Assembly: GCF_003205195.1 (NCBI RefSeq) | Contig: NZ_QJRY01000001.1 | Location: 992,001 to 1,056,000, forward strand | Length of the DNA stretch: 64,000 nucleotides | Source: Peteryoungia wuzhouensis | GTDB lineage: Bacteria; Pseudomonadota; Alphaproteobacteria; Rhizobiales; Rhizobiaceae | Reading direction: 5' to 3' | Shown here: positions 44,371 to 53,249 of the stretch, in pieces | How the letters are laid out: each line of letters begins with the position of its first letter | Numbering within the stretch: the first letter of the stretch is position 1 | Notes under the pieces: generated by a model | Told to the model about the DNA's origin: nothing | What the model saw: only the letters and a program-made list of their open reading frames with translations | Database searches by the model: none | Made by a program: the position numbers and the translations under genes

Positions 44371-46181
44371 TGAAGAACAACCGCAATTATTTCGTCGCGA
44401 TTGCCTTATCGGTGCTGATCGTACTTGCCTGGCAGTTCTTCTACATGAACCCGCGTATCGAAGCCCAGCGCAAGGCTCAGGAAGCCCAGATCGCGCAGCA
44501 GGAGGCCGCCAAGGCCGCGGATCCCGCCGCCGCAACGACGACGCCGGCTGCTGGAACCGCCGTGAACGGCGCGCTGCCCGCCGGTGCCGCCACCGCAGGC
44601 TCGGCCGAAAGCCGTGAGGCTGCCGTCGCCAAGACCGCCCGCGTCGCCATCGACACGCAGGACCTTCAGGGCTCCATCAACCTCACCGGCGCGCGCTTCG
44701 ACGACCTGAAGCTCAAGCAGTACCGGGAGACGGTGGACAAGACGAGCCCGATCGTCACGCTCTTCAATCCGGCCGAGACCAAGGACGCCTATTTCACCGA
44801 GCTTGGCTTCATCGCCGGCGAAAACGCCGGTCAGGTTCCCGGCCCGAACACGGTCTGGACCGCGCCCGCAGGCGCGACGCTGACCGAAGCGACCCCGGTC
44901 ACGCTCACCTATACCAATGATGCCGGCCTCACCTTCACCCGCAAGATCTCCGTCGACGAACATTACATGTTCACTGTCGAGGACACGATCGCCAATGGTG
45001 GCACGACGTCCGCCAGCATCGCGCCTTATGGCCGCATCACCCGCTACAACAAGCCGGCAACGCCTTCGATCTTCGTTCTGCATGAAGGTTTCCTCGGTGT
45101 GCTCGGCACGGAAGGCAGCCTGGTTCAGGACAAGTATTCCGCCATCGAGAAGGAAGCCGTCGTCAATCCGAAGGCAACCGGCGGCTGGCTCGGCATCACC
45201 GACAAATACTGGGCCTCGTCGATCATTCCGGCCCAGACGCTGCCGTTCGAATCGCGCTTCTCGCACTTCACCGACGGCCAGCCGCGCTTCCAGGCCGACT
45301 TCAAGGCCGACGCCGTCAGCATTCCGGCCGGCCAGAACACCTCGCTGAAGACGCTGGTCTTTGCCGGCGCCAAGCAGGTTCCGGTCATCGATGCCTATGA
45401 AGCCAACCTGAACATCCCGAAGTTCGACCTGATGATCGACTGGGGCTGGTTCTATTTCTTCACCAAGCCGATGTTCAAGATGATGGACTATTTCTATCAT
45501 CTCGTGGGCAATTTCGGCGTGGCGATCCTGCTCACCACCATCGTCGTCAAGCTCCTGTTCTTCCCGCTGGCCAGCAAGCAGTATGCCTCCATGGCCAACA
45601 TGAAGCGCGTGCAGCCGAAGCTCGAAGAGCTGAAGGCCAAGTATGCCGACGACCGCATGGGCCTGCAGCAGGCGATGATGGCGCTCTACAAGGAAGAAAA
45701 GATCAACCCGGTTGCCGGCTGCTGGCCGGTGCTCCTGCAGATCCCGGTCTTCTTTGCGCTCTACAAGGTCATCTACGTCACCATCGAAATGCGCCACGCG
45801 CCGTTCTTCGGCTGGATCCAGGACCTGTCGGCGCCCGATCCGACGAGCTTCGTCAACCTGTTCGGCCTGCTTCCCTTCGAAGCCCCGACCTTCCTGCATC
45901 TCGGCGTCTGGCCGATCATCATGGGTGTCACCATGTGGGTGCAGATGCGCATGAACCCGACGCCTCCGGATCCGACCCAGGCGATGCTGTTCAACTGGAT
46001 GCCTGTGATCTTCACCTTCATGCTCGGCACATTCCCGGCCGGTCTCGTCATCTACTGGGCCTGGAACAACACGCTCTCGGTCCTGCAGCAGTCGATCATC
46101 ATGAAGCGCCACGGCGTCGACATCGAACTGTTCAAGAACATCGGCAAGGTCTTCCGGCGAAAACCCGCCGAAACCAAATGA
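44370..46181 (+). CDS. yidC: Membrane protein insertase YidC
   Basis: The 603-residue inner-membrane protein inserts and folds membrane proteins, alone or with SecYEG. It has an N-terminal membrane anchor (YFVAIALSVLIVLAWQFFY), an Ala/Pro-rich linker, the large periplasmic beta-domain of Gram-negative YidC (about residues 85-350), then five C-terminal membrane helices with the conserved FLASKQYAS-like LFFPLASKQYASMANMKRVQPKL loop, GCWPVLLQIPVFFALYKV and WMPVIFTFMLGTFPAGLVIYW. The ATG at 44370 has a better-spaced AGGAAAG site than the adjacent ATG at 44367. A terminator follows at once. Confidence 0.96.
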   Translation: MKNNRNYFVAIALSVLIVLAWQFFYMNPRIEAQRKAQEAQIAQQEAAKAADPAAATTTPAAGTAVNGALPAGAATAGSAESREAAVAKTARVAIDTQDLQGSINLTGARFDDLKLKQYRETVDKTSPIVTLFNPAETKDAYFTELGFIAGENAGQVPGPNTVWTAPAGATLTEATPVTLTYTNDAGLTFTRKISVDEHYMFTVEDTIANGGTTSASIAPYGRITRYNKPATPSIFVLHEGFLGVLGTEGSLVQDKYSAIEKEAVVNPKATGGWLGITDKYWASSIIPAQTLPFESRFSHFTDGQPRFQADFKADAVSIPAGQNTSLKTLVFAGAKQVPVIDAYEANLNIPKFDLMIDWGWFYFFTKPMFKMMDYFYHLVGNFGVAILLTTIVVKLLFFPLASKQYASMANMKRVQPKLEELKAKYADDRMGLQQAMMALYKEEKINPVAGCWPVLLQIPVFFALYKVIYVTIEMRHAPFFGWIQDLSAPDPTSFVNLFGLLPFEAPTFLHLGVWPIIMGVTMWVQMRMNPTPPDPTQAMLFNWMPVIFTFMLGTFPAGLVIYWAWNNTLSVLQQSIIMKRHGVDIELFKNIGKVFRRKPAETK

Positions 46182-46187
46182 TCCTTG

Positions 46188-46217
46188 AAAGCCCCGGTCC
46201 TGCCGGGGCTTTCTCGT
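46188..46217 (+). terminator. Rho-independent terminator after yidC
   Basis: AAAGCCCCGG (46188-46197) and CCGGGGCTTT (46203-46212) form a 10-base-pair stem with a 5-base loop only 7 bases after the yidC stop, followed by CTCGTT. The stem itself ends in TTT. Confidence 0.8.
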
Positions 46218-46239
46218 TGCCGCAGAGTTCAGAGATGTC

Positions 46240-47151
46240 ATGACGCAGTCCGCCTCCCTTCCCCCCGCCCGTTCGCTCGCCGGTATCGCCCTGGTCCTGG
46301 GGTCCGCGATTGCCTGGAGTTATGGCGGCGCGATCCAGCGTTTCATCGGCGTGGCCGACGGCTGGACGATCGTCTTCTGGCGCTGCCTCTTCGCCGGCCT
46401 CTTCCTTGCCGTCTTCATGCTGCTGCGCGACGGGCCAAAGGGCACCATTCGTCTGTTTCGCGCGCTCGGCTGGCCCGGCCTCTCCATCGCCGTCGGCTTC
46501 GCCCTGGTCTCGACCTTCTTCGTGCTCGCTGTGTCGATGACGCCCGTTGCCAATGTCGTCCTGTTCATGGCCTCGATCCCGCTGTTTGCCGCCCTGCTCG
46601 CGCGCATCGTGCTTAGCGAGCCGATCACGCCGATCACCTGGGGCGCGATCTTTGCCGTCATTCTCGGAGTCGGCATCATGGTCTCGGCCTCGATCGGCGA
46701 AGGCGGTTCTATCCTCGGGCTGACGCTTGCCGCCAGCATCCCGGCGATCTTCGCCTGCATGACGGTCATCACGCGTCGCTATCCCGGCATCCGCATGACG
46801 CCGGCTGCCTGTGGCGGCTCCTTCATCGCGTCCGCGATCGCCGCCACCCAGGCCAGCGCCCTTGTCGTCGGCGGCCATGATCTCGCCCTGCTCTTCTGCT
46901 TCGGCGCCCTCAATCTTGGCCTCGGCATGGCGCTCTATGTCACCGGCGCGCGCATGATCCCGTCCGCACTCGCCGCCCTCCTCGGCACGGCCGAAATGAT
47001 CCTCGCGCCCGTCTGGATGGTCCTCCTGCACAACGAGATCCCCTCGGGCCGGACGATCCTGGGCGGTGCAATCGTGATGGCCGCGCTCTTCACCTATCTC
47101 GTCAGCCACACGCGCCCCCCGAGAGACAGCGCAAACAGCGCGCCGGCTTGA
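46240..47151 (+). CDS. EamA-family (drug/metabolite superfamily) transporter
   Basis: The 303-residue protein has ten predicted membrane helices in two EamA repeats: [22 protein letters not shown] to [29 protein letters not shown], and [23 protein letters not shown] to [37 protein letters not shown]. The repeat ending with a Glu-Pro or Glu-Ile after the eighth or fourth helix is typical. It should export or import a small metabolite; the substrate cannot be predicted. It stands between yidC and engB, a spot where rhizobial genomes vary. Confidence 0.85.
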   Translation: MTQSASLPPARSLAGIALVLGSAIAWSYGGAIQRFIGVADGWTIVFWRCLFAGLFLAVFMLLRDGPKGTIRLFRALGWPGLSIAVGFALVSTFFVLAVSMTPVANVVLFMASIPLFAALLARIVLSEPITPITWGAIFAVILGVGIMVSASIGEGGSILGLTLAASIPAIFACMTVITRRYPGIRMTPAACGGSFIASAIAATQASALVVGGHDLALLFCFGALNLGLGMALYVTGARMIPSALAALLGTAEMILAPVWMVLLHNEIPSGRTILGGAIVMAALFTYLVSHTRPPRDSANSAPA

Positions 47152-47200
47152 CTTTGCCGCGCAAAACCCTGAATTGACCGGTTCACGAGAGGCCTCAGCG

Positions 47201-47860
47201 ATGCGCGACCCCAATCAGAGAAGTGACTATCCCCTGTTCGTCCGCCCGTGGATCTTCATCCGCGGCGTGCCGTCGATGGAGTTCCTGCCGCCGGAAGGTC
47301 CGCTCGAAGTCGCCTTTGCCGGTCGCTCGAATGTCGGCAAGTCGTCGCTGATCAATGCGCTGGTCGGCCAGGCCGGGCTTGCCCGCACGTCGAACACGCC
47401 GGGCCGCACGCAGGAACTCAATTATTTCGTGCCCGACGGCTTTTCCGGCCAGGCCGGCGACCTGCCGCCGATGGCGCTCGTCGACATGCCCGGCTACGGC
47501 TATGCCAAGGCGCCGAAGGAACAGGTCGATGCCTGGACCAAGCTGGTCTTCGATTACTTGAGGGGTCGGGCGACGCTGAAGCGCGTCTATGTGCTGATCG
47601 ACAGCCGCCACGGCATCAAGAAGAACGATGACGAAGTGCTGACGCTGCTCGACAAGGCCGCCGTCTCCTACCAGATCGTGCTCACCAAGACCGACAAGAT
47701 CAAGGAAGCCGGTGTGCCCAGGCTGATCGCCGAGACGCTGGAGAAGATCAAGAAACACCCGGCCGCCTTCCCGGAAGTGCTCGCGACCTCGTCTGAAAAA
47801 GCAGACGGCCTCGAGCAATTGCGGGGCGCAATCACCGAGGCCGTCAAACAGGGCCTTTGA
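47201..47860 (+). CDS. engB: Ribosome-biogenesis GTPase EngB (YihA/YsxC)
   Basis: The 219-residue GTPase acts late in large-subunit assembly. The GTP motifs are complete: G1 [14 protein letters not shown] (about residue 46), G2 with [15 protein letters not shown]3 [13 protein letters not shown]4 [11 protein letters not shown]. The N-terminal [26 protein letters not shown] is normal for the family. The ATG at 47201 is preferred over a TTG at 47174. In rhizobia engB sits between yidC and argB as it does here, though FAS1 and sigma genes now separate it from argB. Confidence 0.95.
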   Translation: MRDPNQRSDYPLFVRPWIFIRGVPSMEFLPPEGPLEVAFAGRSNVGKSSLINALVGQAGLARTSNTPGRTQELNYFVPDGFSGQAGDLPPMALVDMPGYGYAKAPKEQVDAWTKLVFDYLRGRATLKRVYVLIDSRHGIKKNDDEVLTLLDKAAVSYQIVLTKTDKIKEAGVPRLIAETLEKIKKHPAAFPEVLATSSEKADGLEQLRGAITEAVKQGL

Positions 47861-47884
47861 CGATCAGGCACCTGTTTTGGAACA

Positions 47885-47902
47885 GGGGGCTGAACAGCCC
47901 CC
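47885..47902. terminator. Hairpin between convergent engB and fasciclin genes
   Basis: GGGGGCTG (47885-47892) and CAGCCCCC (47895-47902) form a near-perfect palindrome in the 54-base convergent gap. A T-run is lacking on both sides, so it is a probable but weak two-way terminator. Confidence 0.45.
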
Positions 47903-47914
47903 TATCCCCCGATC

Positions 47915-48472
47915 TTACATCTTCGGCAGGATCACCGCGTCGACGACGTGGATGACGCCGTTCGACTGCTTGACGTCGGCGATGGTGACGGTCGAGACGC
48001 CGCCGTTCTCGTCGGTCAGCGTCACCTTGCCGTCAGCAGCCTTTGCCTTCAGCACGCAACCGCCGACGGTCTTGACGTCGTGCTCGCCGCCGTCATCGGC
48101 GATCATCTTGACCAGGGCTTCGGCCATCACGGCCTTGCCGACCACGTGGCAGGTCAGAACCTTGGTGAGCTGGTCCTTGTTCTCAGGCTTCAGCAGATTG
48201 TCGACAGTGCCGGCCGGCAGCTTGGCGAAAGCTTCGTTGGTCGGGGCAAAGACGGTGAAGGGGCCAGCGCCCTGGAGCGTCTCGACGAGGCCGGCAGCCT
48301 TGACGGCGGCGACGAGCGTCGTGTGATCCTTCGAGTTCATGGCATTTTCGACGATGTTCTTGCTGTCGAGCATTTCAGCGCCGCCGACCATCGGATTGGC
48401 GGCAAAGACGGTTGCGGTGCCGGCAAGAAGGGCGGCGGTGAGTGCGAGCGGGCGAAGGGCGATCTTGAACAT
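47915..48472 (-). CDS. Exported fasciclin (FAS1) domain protein
   Basis: The 185-residue protein has a signal peptide (MFKIALRPLALTAALLAGTATVFA-AN) and one FAS1 domain with both family motifs: GPFTVFAPTNEAFAKLPAG and the late NGVIHVVDAVILPKM. Two Cys residues (LTCHVVGK and GGCVLKAK) may form a disulfide. FAS1 proteins are surface or periplasmic adhesion-type proteins. The gene follows an ECF sigma/anti-sigma pair on the same strand but has its own leader after a terminator, so it may be a target of that sigma factor. A GAGGAAA site precedes the ATG at 48472. Confidence 0.88.
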   Translation of the reverse strand: MFKIALRPLALTAALLAGTATVFAANPMVGGAEMLDSKNIVENAMNSKDHTTLVAAVKAAGLVETLQGAGPFTVFAPTNEAFAKLPAGTVDNLLKPENKDQLTKVLTCHVVGKAVMAEALVKMIADDGGEHDVKTVGGCVLKAKAADGKVTLTDENGGVSTVTIADVKQSNGVIHVVDAVILPKM

Positions 48473-48589
48473 TACGGTTTCCTCTGTCCTTGGTGTTCTT
48501 GAACGCGTCCTGACGGTTCGGGCCATCGGACGCCTGAGTGGGATCCCTCTATCGGGGACATCACAAAGGACGGACCGCTTCGAACAGAA

Positions 48590-48618
48590 GTTTCAAAAAC
48601 GGCGAGAATTTTCTCGCC
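48590..48618 (-). terminator. Rho-independent terminator after the anti-sigma gene
   Basis: GGCGAGAA (48601-48608) and TTCTCGCC (48611-48618) form an 8 to 9-base-pair stem. On the minus strand it is followed by GTTTTTGAAA. It ends the sigma/anti-sigma unit and separates it from the fasciclin gene. Confidence 0.8.
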
Positions 48619-48659
48619 GCTCTTTCATCTTCTTGATTTCATTGAAAACTTTCAACCAA

Positions 48660-49376
48660 TCAGGGATGAACAGGGCCAACGGCCAGTACCGGGCCCGTCG
48701 CCTTGCCCGTCGGCGAACCACCGAACGGCTCGAGACTGACGGCGAGCACCACGCCTTCCGCCAGACGGCCACGCAGCGCGTCCGGCACGGCAATCTCGCC
48801 CTGCCCCGTCTGCGGCAGCACGCCGAGCGAGACGGGCGGCTGTTCGCCTTCGACCAGCCAGAGCTCCAGCGATTTCTGCTCGGCCCCACCGGCTGCCACC
48901 GGCGTCACCGCCAGCTGGCCCGAACGGGCGTCGTAGCTGGCGACCAGCGCAATATCGCTCTTCTCACCCGACAGCTCCGCCGTCAGCCGAGTGGCCACCG
49001 GCTGCGGCCGCAAGGCCGGCGCCCATTGCAGGCCGGCGACAAGCGCCAGGCCGCCGAGCGAGGCAAAACTCAGTCCGCGCCAGAGCCAGAGTGCATTCCA
49101 CAGCCCACGCGGGGCCGCAGCCTCCGCCATCGCAGGAAACAGCCGCTGCTCGATCTTGCCGAACAGCTGATCCGGAACCGGAACCTCGGCGTAATCCTCG
49201 TTGAACTGGAGAAGATTGGCCTCCCAGCGGCGCACGACCTCGGCAAACTGGCGGTCATGGCGCAGACGCGCCTCCACCTCGGCGCGTTCAGGCACGCCGA
49301 GAACGCCGAGGACATATTCCCCGGCGAGGACCTCGTCCCGCGATCTGTCACCCTTGCTCTGGTCGGGCGTGCTCAT
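48660..49376 (-). CDS. Anti-sigma factor, RskA/anti-sigma-K type
   Basis: The 238-residue protein has a helical N-terminal sigma-binding region (DEVLAGEYVLGVLGVPERAEVEARLRHDRQFAEVVRRWE), a single membrane segment (LSFASLGGLALVAGLQ near residues 102-117), and a periplasmic RskA-type domain (VASYDARSGQLAVTPVAAGGAEQKSLELWLVEGEQPPVSLGVLPQ). The zinc HxxxCxxC motif of other anti-sigma factors is absent, as is usual in this subgroup. It overlaps the sigma gene by 29 bases, so both are made together. It should hold the sigma factor at the membrane until a signal releases it. Confidence 0.88.
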   Translation of the reverse strand: MSTPDQSKGDRSRDEVLAGEYVLGVLGVPERAEVEARLRHDRQFAEVVRRWEANLLQFNEDYAEVPVPDQLFGKIEQRLFPAMAEAAAPRGLWNALWLWRGLSFASLGGLALVAGLQWAPALRPQPVATRLTAELSGEKSDIALVASYDARSGQLAVTPVAAGGAEQKSLELWLVEGEQPPVSLGVLPQTGQGEIAVPDALRGRLAEGVVLAVSLEPFGGSPTGKATGPVLAVGPVHP

Positions 49377-49908
49377 CCATGCATTCTCTCAGTTTCAAAA
49401 GGCTGCGTCGCAGCCATGTGCGCATCGTGTTCAGCGGAACGGCATAGGTTTCAGCCAGCTCCTGGTAGGACAGTCCTTCGACATAAGCCTGCCTGACAGC
49501 GCGCGCCCGGTCAGGATCCAATGCCTCCATGCATGTGTCAATGCGTGCGCCTTCAGAGCGCAGCATCGCCGTCTGTTCGGGGTCTGGCCCAAGATCGGCC
49601 AGATCTTCCGCTGCGTCCAGATCCTCGCCTTGCGGACGCCGTGCCCGCAAGCGGTCGATGCAGCGGTAGCGCGTGATGGCACACAGCCATCCATAGGCAT
49701 TGAGGCCATCGCCCGTATAGCTGCCGGCCTTGTCCCAGATCCGGACGAAAACGTCCTGCAATGCCTCTTCGGCATCGCCCCTGTCCTTCAACATACGAAG
49801 GCAGATGGCAAAAAGTTTCGGCGAAAGCTTCTGATAGATGCGCGAAAACGCCGCACGGTCGCGAAGGGCCACCCGGGCCAGCAGCTCGCCGATCTCGTCG
49901 CGTTCCAT
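49348..49908 (-). CDS. ECF-type RNA polymerase sigma factor
   Basis: The 186-residue protein has region 2 (FSRIYQKLSPKLFAICLRMLKDRGDAEEALQDVFVRIWDKAGSY) and region 4 with a helix-turn-helix (GLSYQELAETYAVPLNTMRTWLRRSLLKLRECM), and nothing else, which defines an extracytoplasmic-function sigma factor close to the SigK group. It is coupled to the RskA-type anti-sigma gene. In mycobacteria SigK with RskA controls fasciclin-domain surface proteins, and a fasciclin gene lies just downstream here. The ATG at 49908 is chosen; the frame opens at 49926. argB is divergent. Confidence 0.9.
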   Translation of the reverse strand: MERDEIGELLARVALRDRAAFSRIYQKLSPKLFAICLRMLKDRGDAEEALQDVFVRIWDKAGSYTGDGLNAYGWLCAITRYRCIDRLRARRPQGEDLDAAEDLADLGPDPEQTAMLRSEGARIDTCMEALDPDRARAVRQAYVEGLSYQELAETYAVPLNTMRTWLRRSLLKLRECMDEHARPEQG

Positions 49909-50068
49909 GATGCCCCCGTGCTCCAACCGCTGCTAATGTAGGGCAGCCGTTTCTTTCTGCAATGCGAGGGGATGAAGATGCATGTCATCTGCCGCTTATA
50001 TTGCGAGGCGATTATTCCATCGCGGCGCCACTTGCGCTAAAAGGCCGCGATCCAATGCGAGGTTTTCC

Positions 50069-50956
50069 ATGTCAGCTCCCGAAAGCGAAATCCAGGCCCG
50101 CCTTCTCGTCCAGGCGCTGCCCTTCATGCAGCGCTATGAGAACAAGACCATCGTGGTCAAATATGGCGGCCATGCCATGGGCAATCCCGAGCTTGGCAAG
50201 GCCTTTGCCGCCGATATCGCGCTTTTGAAGCAGTCCGGCGTCAACCCGATCGTCGTGCATGGCGGCGGCCCGCAGATCGGCGCCATGCTCGCCAAGATGG
50301 GCATCGAATCACGCTTCGAAAACGGGTTGCGCGTCACCGACCAGAAGACGGTCGAGATCGTCGAAATGGTGCTCGCCGGCTCGATCAACAAGGAAATCGT
50401 CGCGCTGATCAACCAGACCGGCGAATGGGCGATCGGGCTCTGCGGCAAGGACGGCAACATGGTCTTTGCCGAAAAGGCGCAGAAGAAGGTCCGCGATCCC
50501 GACAGCCATATCGAGCGCGTGCTCGATCTCGGCTTTGTCGGCGAAGTGGTCGAGGTCGACCGGACGCTTCTCGACCTGCTCGCCCGCTCGGAAATGATCC
50601 CGGTCATCGCGCCTGTCGCCCCCGGCCGCGACGGCGCCACCTACAATATCAATGCCGATACCTTCGCCGGCGCCATTGCCGGCGCGCTCAACGCCTCGCG
50701 TCTGCTCTTCCTCACCGACGTGCCCGGCGTGCTCGACAAAAACGGCAACCTGATCAAGGAATTGTCGGTCGCGGAAGCGCATGCGCTGATCAAGGACGGC
50801 ACGATATCAGGCGGCATGATCCCGAAGGTCGAGACCTGCATCGAGGCAATCCAGGCCGGCGTGCAGGGCGTGGTCATCCTCAACGGCAAGACCGCCCATT
50901 CGGTCCTGCTCGAACTCTTCACCGAAACCGGTGCCGGAACGCTTCTCGTGCCCTGA
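50069..50956 (+). CDS. argB: Acetylglutamate kinase
   Basis: The 295-residue enzyme phosphorylates N-acetylglutamate in arginine synthesis. Nucleotide and substrate motifs are intact: [12 protein letters not shown] near residue 31, [14 protein letters not shown] near residue 65, and [30 protein letters not shown] near residue 192, ending in [17 protein letters not shown]. It is an arginine-sensitive-type sequence by its N-terminal helix ([19 protein letters not shown]). GCGAGG lies before the ATG at 50069. A two-way terminator follows and overlaps the end of the MFS gene. Confidence 0.95.
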   Translation: MSAPESEIQARLLVQALPFMQRYENKTIVVKYGGHAMGNPELGKAFAADIALLKQSGVNPIVVHGGGPQIGAMLAKMGIESRFENGLRVTDQKTVEIVEMVLAGSINKEIVALINQTGEWAIGLCGKDGNMVFAEKAQKKVRDPDSHIERVLDLGFVGEVVEVDRTLLDLLARSEMIPVIAPVAPGRDGATYNINADTFAGAIAGALNASRLLFLTDVPGVLDKNGNLIKELSVAEAHALIKDGTISGGMIPKVETCIEAIQAGVQGVVILNGKTAHSVLLELFTETGAGTLLVP

Positions 50957-50966
50957 GGCACAAAAT

Positions 50967-50998
50967 CCCCTTCCGGTCACTCGACCGGCAGGGGCCTT
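50967..50998. terminator. Two-way terminator between argB and the MFS gene
   Basis: CCCC/GGGG and CCGGTC/GACCGG (50967-50994) form an imperfect 10-base-pair stem. On the plus strand CCTTTCC follows, and on the minus strand ATTTTGTG. The MFS stop codon lies in the hairpin. Confidence 0.6.
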
Positions 50999-52461
50999 TC
51001 CTGCACGGCCGGTCCCGCATGGGCGCGCATCATCAGCACGGCGACCAGCACCAGCGCATAGCCGCCGAAATTGTAGAACAGCCCGGTCGCCAGCGCATGG
51101 ATATAGGCCGCATGGTTGGCCATGCCGGCAGCGACATTCGTTGAAAGATCGGCAAAGAAGATCTGGCTGACGATGGCAATGCCAAGCGCGCTTCCCACCT
51201 GCTGGATCGCCTGCAGCGCGCCGGAGCCCGAACCCGCATCATGCGGCGGCACGCCCGCCAGCACCAGCTGGAACATCGGCGCAATCGCGATCCCCATGCC
51301 GAGCCCACTCAAGAGCAGCCAAGGCAGCAGCGCCACGCGATCCGCCACATCGCCGAAGCCCAGGACCTGATAGCGCAGCGCCGCCATGCCGACGATGACC
51401 ATCAACACGCCTGTGATCACGCGCAGCCGCGGCGTGATGTTGCCGAGCCGCCCCGAGATCAGCGAGGCGACGAAGATGCCGGAGGAGAACGGCACCGTGG
51501 TGAGGCCCGATTGCAGCGGCGTGAAGCCAAAACCCTGCTGCAGGAACATCGCAAAGGTCAGGAAGAAACCCGGCAGCGTCGAGAAGAAGGTCGCCGTCAT
51601 CAGCGTGCCGATGACATAGTTGCGATTGGTCATCAGATTGAGCGGCAGCAGCTCCGGCCCGTTTGTCCGATGCTGGCGGCGTTCCCACAGGGCAAAGGCG
51701 ATGGCGAACGGCACGGACAGCGCCAGCATCAGGAAACACCAGGCCGGCCAGCCGAAGCCGCGCCCCTCGATCAGCGGGAAGATGACGCAGAAGATCGCGA
51801 AGGCCGCAAGCACGATGCCGACCAGATCGTTCTTCAACCCAGGGCGCACGGGCAGCGCCGGGATGAGGCGCCAGCCGAGCAGGATGGTGACCAGGCCGAC
51901 CGGAATGTTGATGAGAAAGATCGGCCGCCAGCCGAGGCCGAAGAGATCCAGGCTGATCAGCCAGCCGCCGAGCAGCGGCCCGGACACCGAGGCGAGACCG
52001 GCGCTGAGGCCAAACAGCGAAAAGGCAGCGGCCCGCTCCTTCGGCGGAAACATCATCTGGGCAATCGCCAGCACCTGCGGCGTCATGACGGCCGCACCCG
52101 CCCCCTGCAGCAGGCGCGCTGCAATCAGGCTGTCGATGCCGGGCGCCAGGCCGCAGAGCAACGAGGCAAAGGTAAACGCACCAACGCCAACCAGAAACAC
52201 GCGCTTCTTGCCGCGCACATCCCCCAGCCGGCCAAAGGGCAAGAGCCCCAATGCAAAGACCAGCACATATCCCGCCACGACCCATTCGATCTCACTCGAC
52301 GTCGCCCCCAGGCCCGACTGCAGGCTCGGCAGCGCCACATTGACGATGGTGACATCCAGCAGGTTCATGAAATTCGCCAGCATCATCACGGCGAGCGCCG
52401 TCCAGCGCTTCGGATAGGCCTGCGCGGATCCGGCAGCGCCGGGCTTGTCTGATGGGCTCAT
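50977..52461 (-). CDS. MFS drug exporter, 14-helix (DHA2) type
   Basis: The 494-residue protein has about fourteen membrane helices and the DHA2 motifs: NFMNLLDVTIVNVALPSLQSGLG in helix 1, GRLGDVRGKKRVFLVG in the first loop, and the antiporter motif GPLLGGWLISL in helix 5. Such pumps expel drugs, dyes or bile-salt-like compounds in exchange for protons. The start at 52461 (MSPSDKPGAAGSAQ) is set by GGAG upstream; the longer frame runs into a palindromic repeat and is not coding. It is convergent with argB and is flanked by a long repeat-rich stretch. Confidence 0.88.
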   Translation of the reverse strand: MSPSDKPGAAGSAQAYPKRWTALAVMMLANFMNLLDVTIVNVALPSLQSGLGATSSEIEWVVAGYVLVFALGLLPFGRLGDVRGKKRVFLVGVGAFTFASLLCGLAPGIDSLIAARLLQGAGAAVMTPQVLAIAQMMFPPKERAAAFSLFGLSAGLASVSGPLLGGWLISLDLFGLGWRPIFLINIPVGLVTILLGWRLIPALPVRPGLKNDLVGIVLAAFAIFCVIFPLIEGRGFGWPAWCFLMLALSVPFAIAFALWERRQHRTNGPELLPLNLMTNRNYVIGTLMTATFFSTLPGFFLTFAMFLQQGFGFTPLQSGLTTVPFSSGIFVASLISGRLGNITPRLRVITGVLMVIVGMAALRYQVLGFGDVADRVALLPWLLLSGLGMGIAIAPMFQLVLAGVPPHDAGSGSGALQAIQQVGSALGIAIVSQIFFADLSTNVAAGMANHAAYIHALATGLFYNFGGYALVLVAVLMMRAHAGPAVQERPLPVE

Positions 52462-52550
52462 GGGATCTCCGGCGGTTCTGCGCATTGCGTATCCTGGATG
52501 TACCGCGCGGTGGCAAAAGCGCAAATGTTTTTGCCGGCCTCTCCGCAGCT

Positions 52551-52614
52551 GCCCCTCATCCGCCCCTTCGGGGCACCTTCTCCCCGCCTGCGGGGAGAGG
52601 GTAGGGTGAGGGGC
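52551..52614. repeat. Three-hairpin palindromic intergenic element
   Basis: Outer arms GCCCCTCA (52551-52558) and TGAGGGGC (52607-52614) enclose two inner hairpins: GCCCC-TTCG-GGGC (52562-52574) and CTCCCCGC-CT-GCGGGGAG (52580-52597). The 64-base unit folds as a three-way junction and resembles rhizobial intergenic mosaic elements of RIME type. It lies in the leader region of the MFS gene. Confidence 0.65.
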
Positions 52615-52853
52615 AAAGGGCCAGGTACTCGACGCCAGCGGCGCGCCACCTCCACCCATGCGGGGGAGGACGGAAATCGAAGGCTTAGGCGAGCGCAAGC
52701 CGCCTAAACTTCAGATTTTCCAGGAGAGGGGCACAGTTCCGTGGGCGCCGACATCACCGACCCCCTCTCTTGCGAAATCTCAAGCTTTGGCCCTGATCGG
52801 GCCAATTCCTCTCACAGCCTTCGCGCGTCGTCGCGCTCAGGCCTCCGTTCGCT

Positions 52854-52921
52854 GAAATCGATTCACTGGATCGATTTCTGGCCTTCGGCCGCCGCTCCGA
52901 AGTCTCCCCCCGCAAGGGGGG
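52854..52921. repeat. Further palindromes in the repeat nest
   Basis: GAAATCGAT (52854-52862) and ATCGATTTC (52870-52878) are a perfect 9-base inverted repeat around a 7-base loop. A C/G hairpin CCCCCC-GCAA-GGGGGG (52906-52921) follows. No gene is supported between 52462 and 54114. Confidence 0.55.
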
Positions 52922-52940
52922 GGCATGGAGCCCGAGATTG

Positions 52941-53115
52941 GCTTGTGTCTAGATCCTCGGGTCAAGCCCGAGGATGACGACCTCTCGGGGGGATAGGGGT
53001 ATCCTCCGCAGACGTTATCCGCAGACGTATCCGGTGAAGACAGCAGCGGAGGATACCAGTCACTCCCCCACACTCCGTCATCCTCGGGCTTGACCCGAGG
53101 ATCCAAACACAAGCC
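52941..53115. repeat. 175-base nested imperfect palindrome
   Basis: Two copies of a roughly 70-base repeat face each other. Each carries ATCCTCGGG-5-CCCGAGGAT (52953-52975 and 53080-53102), is flanked outside by GGCTTGTGT or its complement, and ends inside in GGTATCCTCCGC (52998-53009) or its complement GCGGAGGATACC (53046-53057). The whole could form a cruciform or one long hairpin. A third copy of the core lies at 53666-53686. No transposase frame is present. Confidence 0.6.
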
Positions 53116-53249
53116 TTCCGAGGCCAGACGGTCATGACAGACAGCCCCACTTCCCAAAAAAGGGGGATGAATTCCGAACATTTCCCAACAAAATCAAACC
53201 CCGACACATTTTTTCATCCCCCACCCTTTTTCCTTTCGTAGAATCATCG

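Noticed and set aside
44406..46241. 611-codon frame antisense to yidC
   Set aside because: Composition is that of a GC-rich shadow, and yidC is certain.
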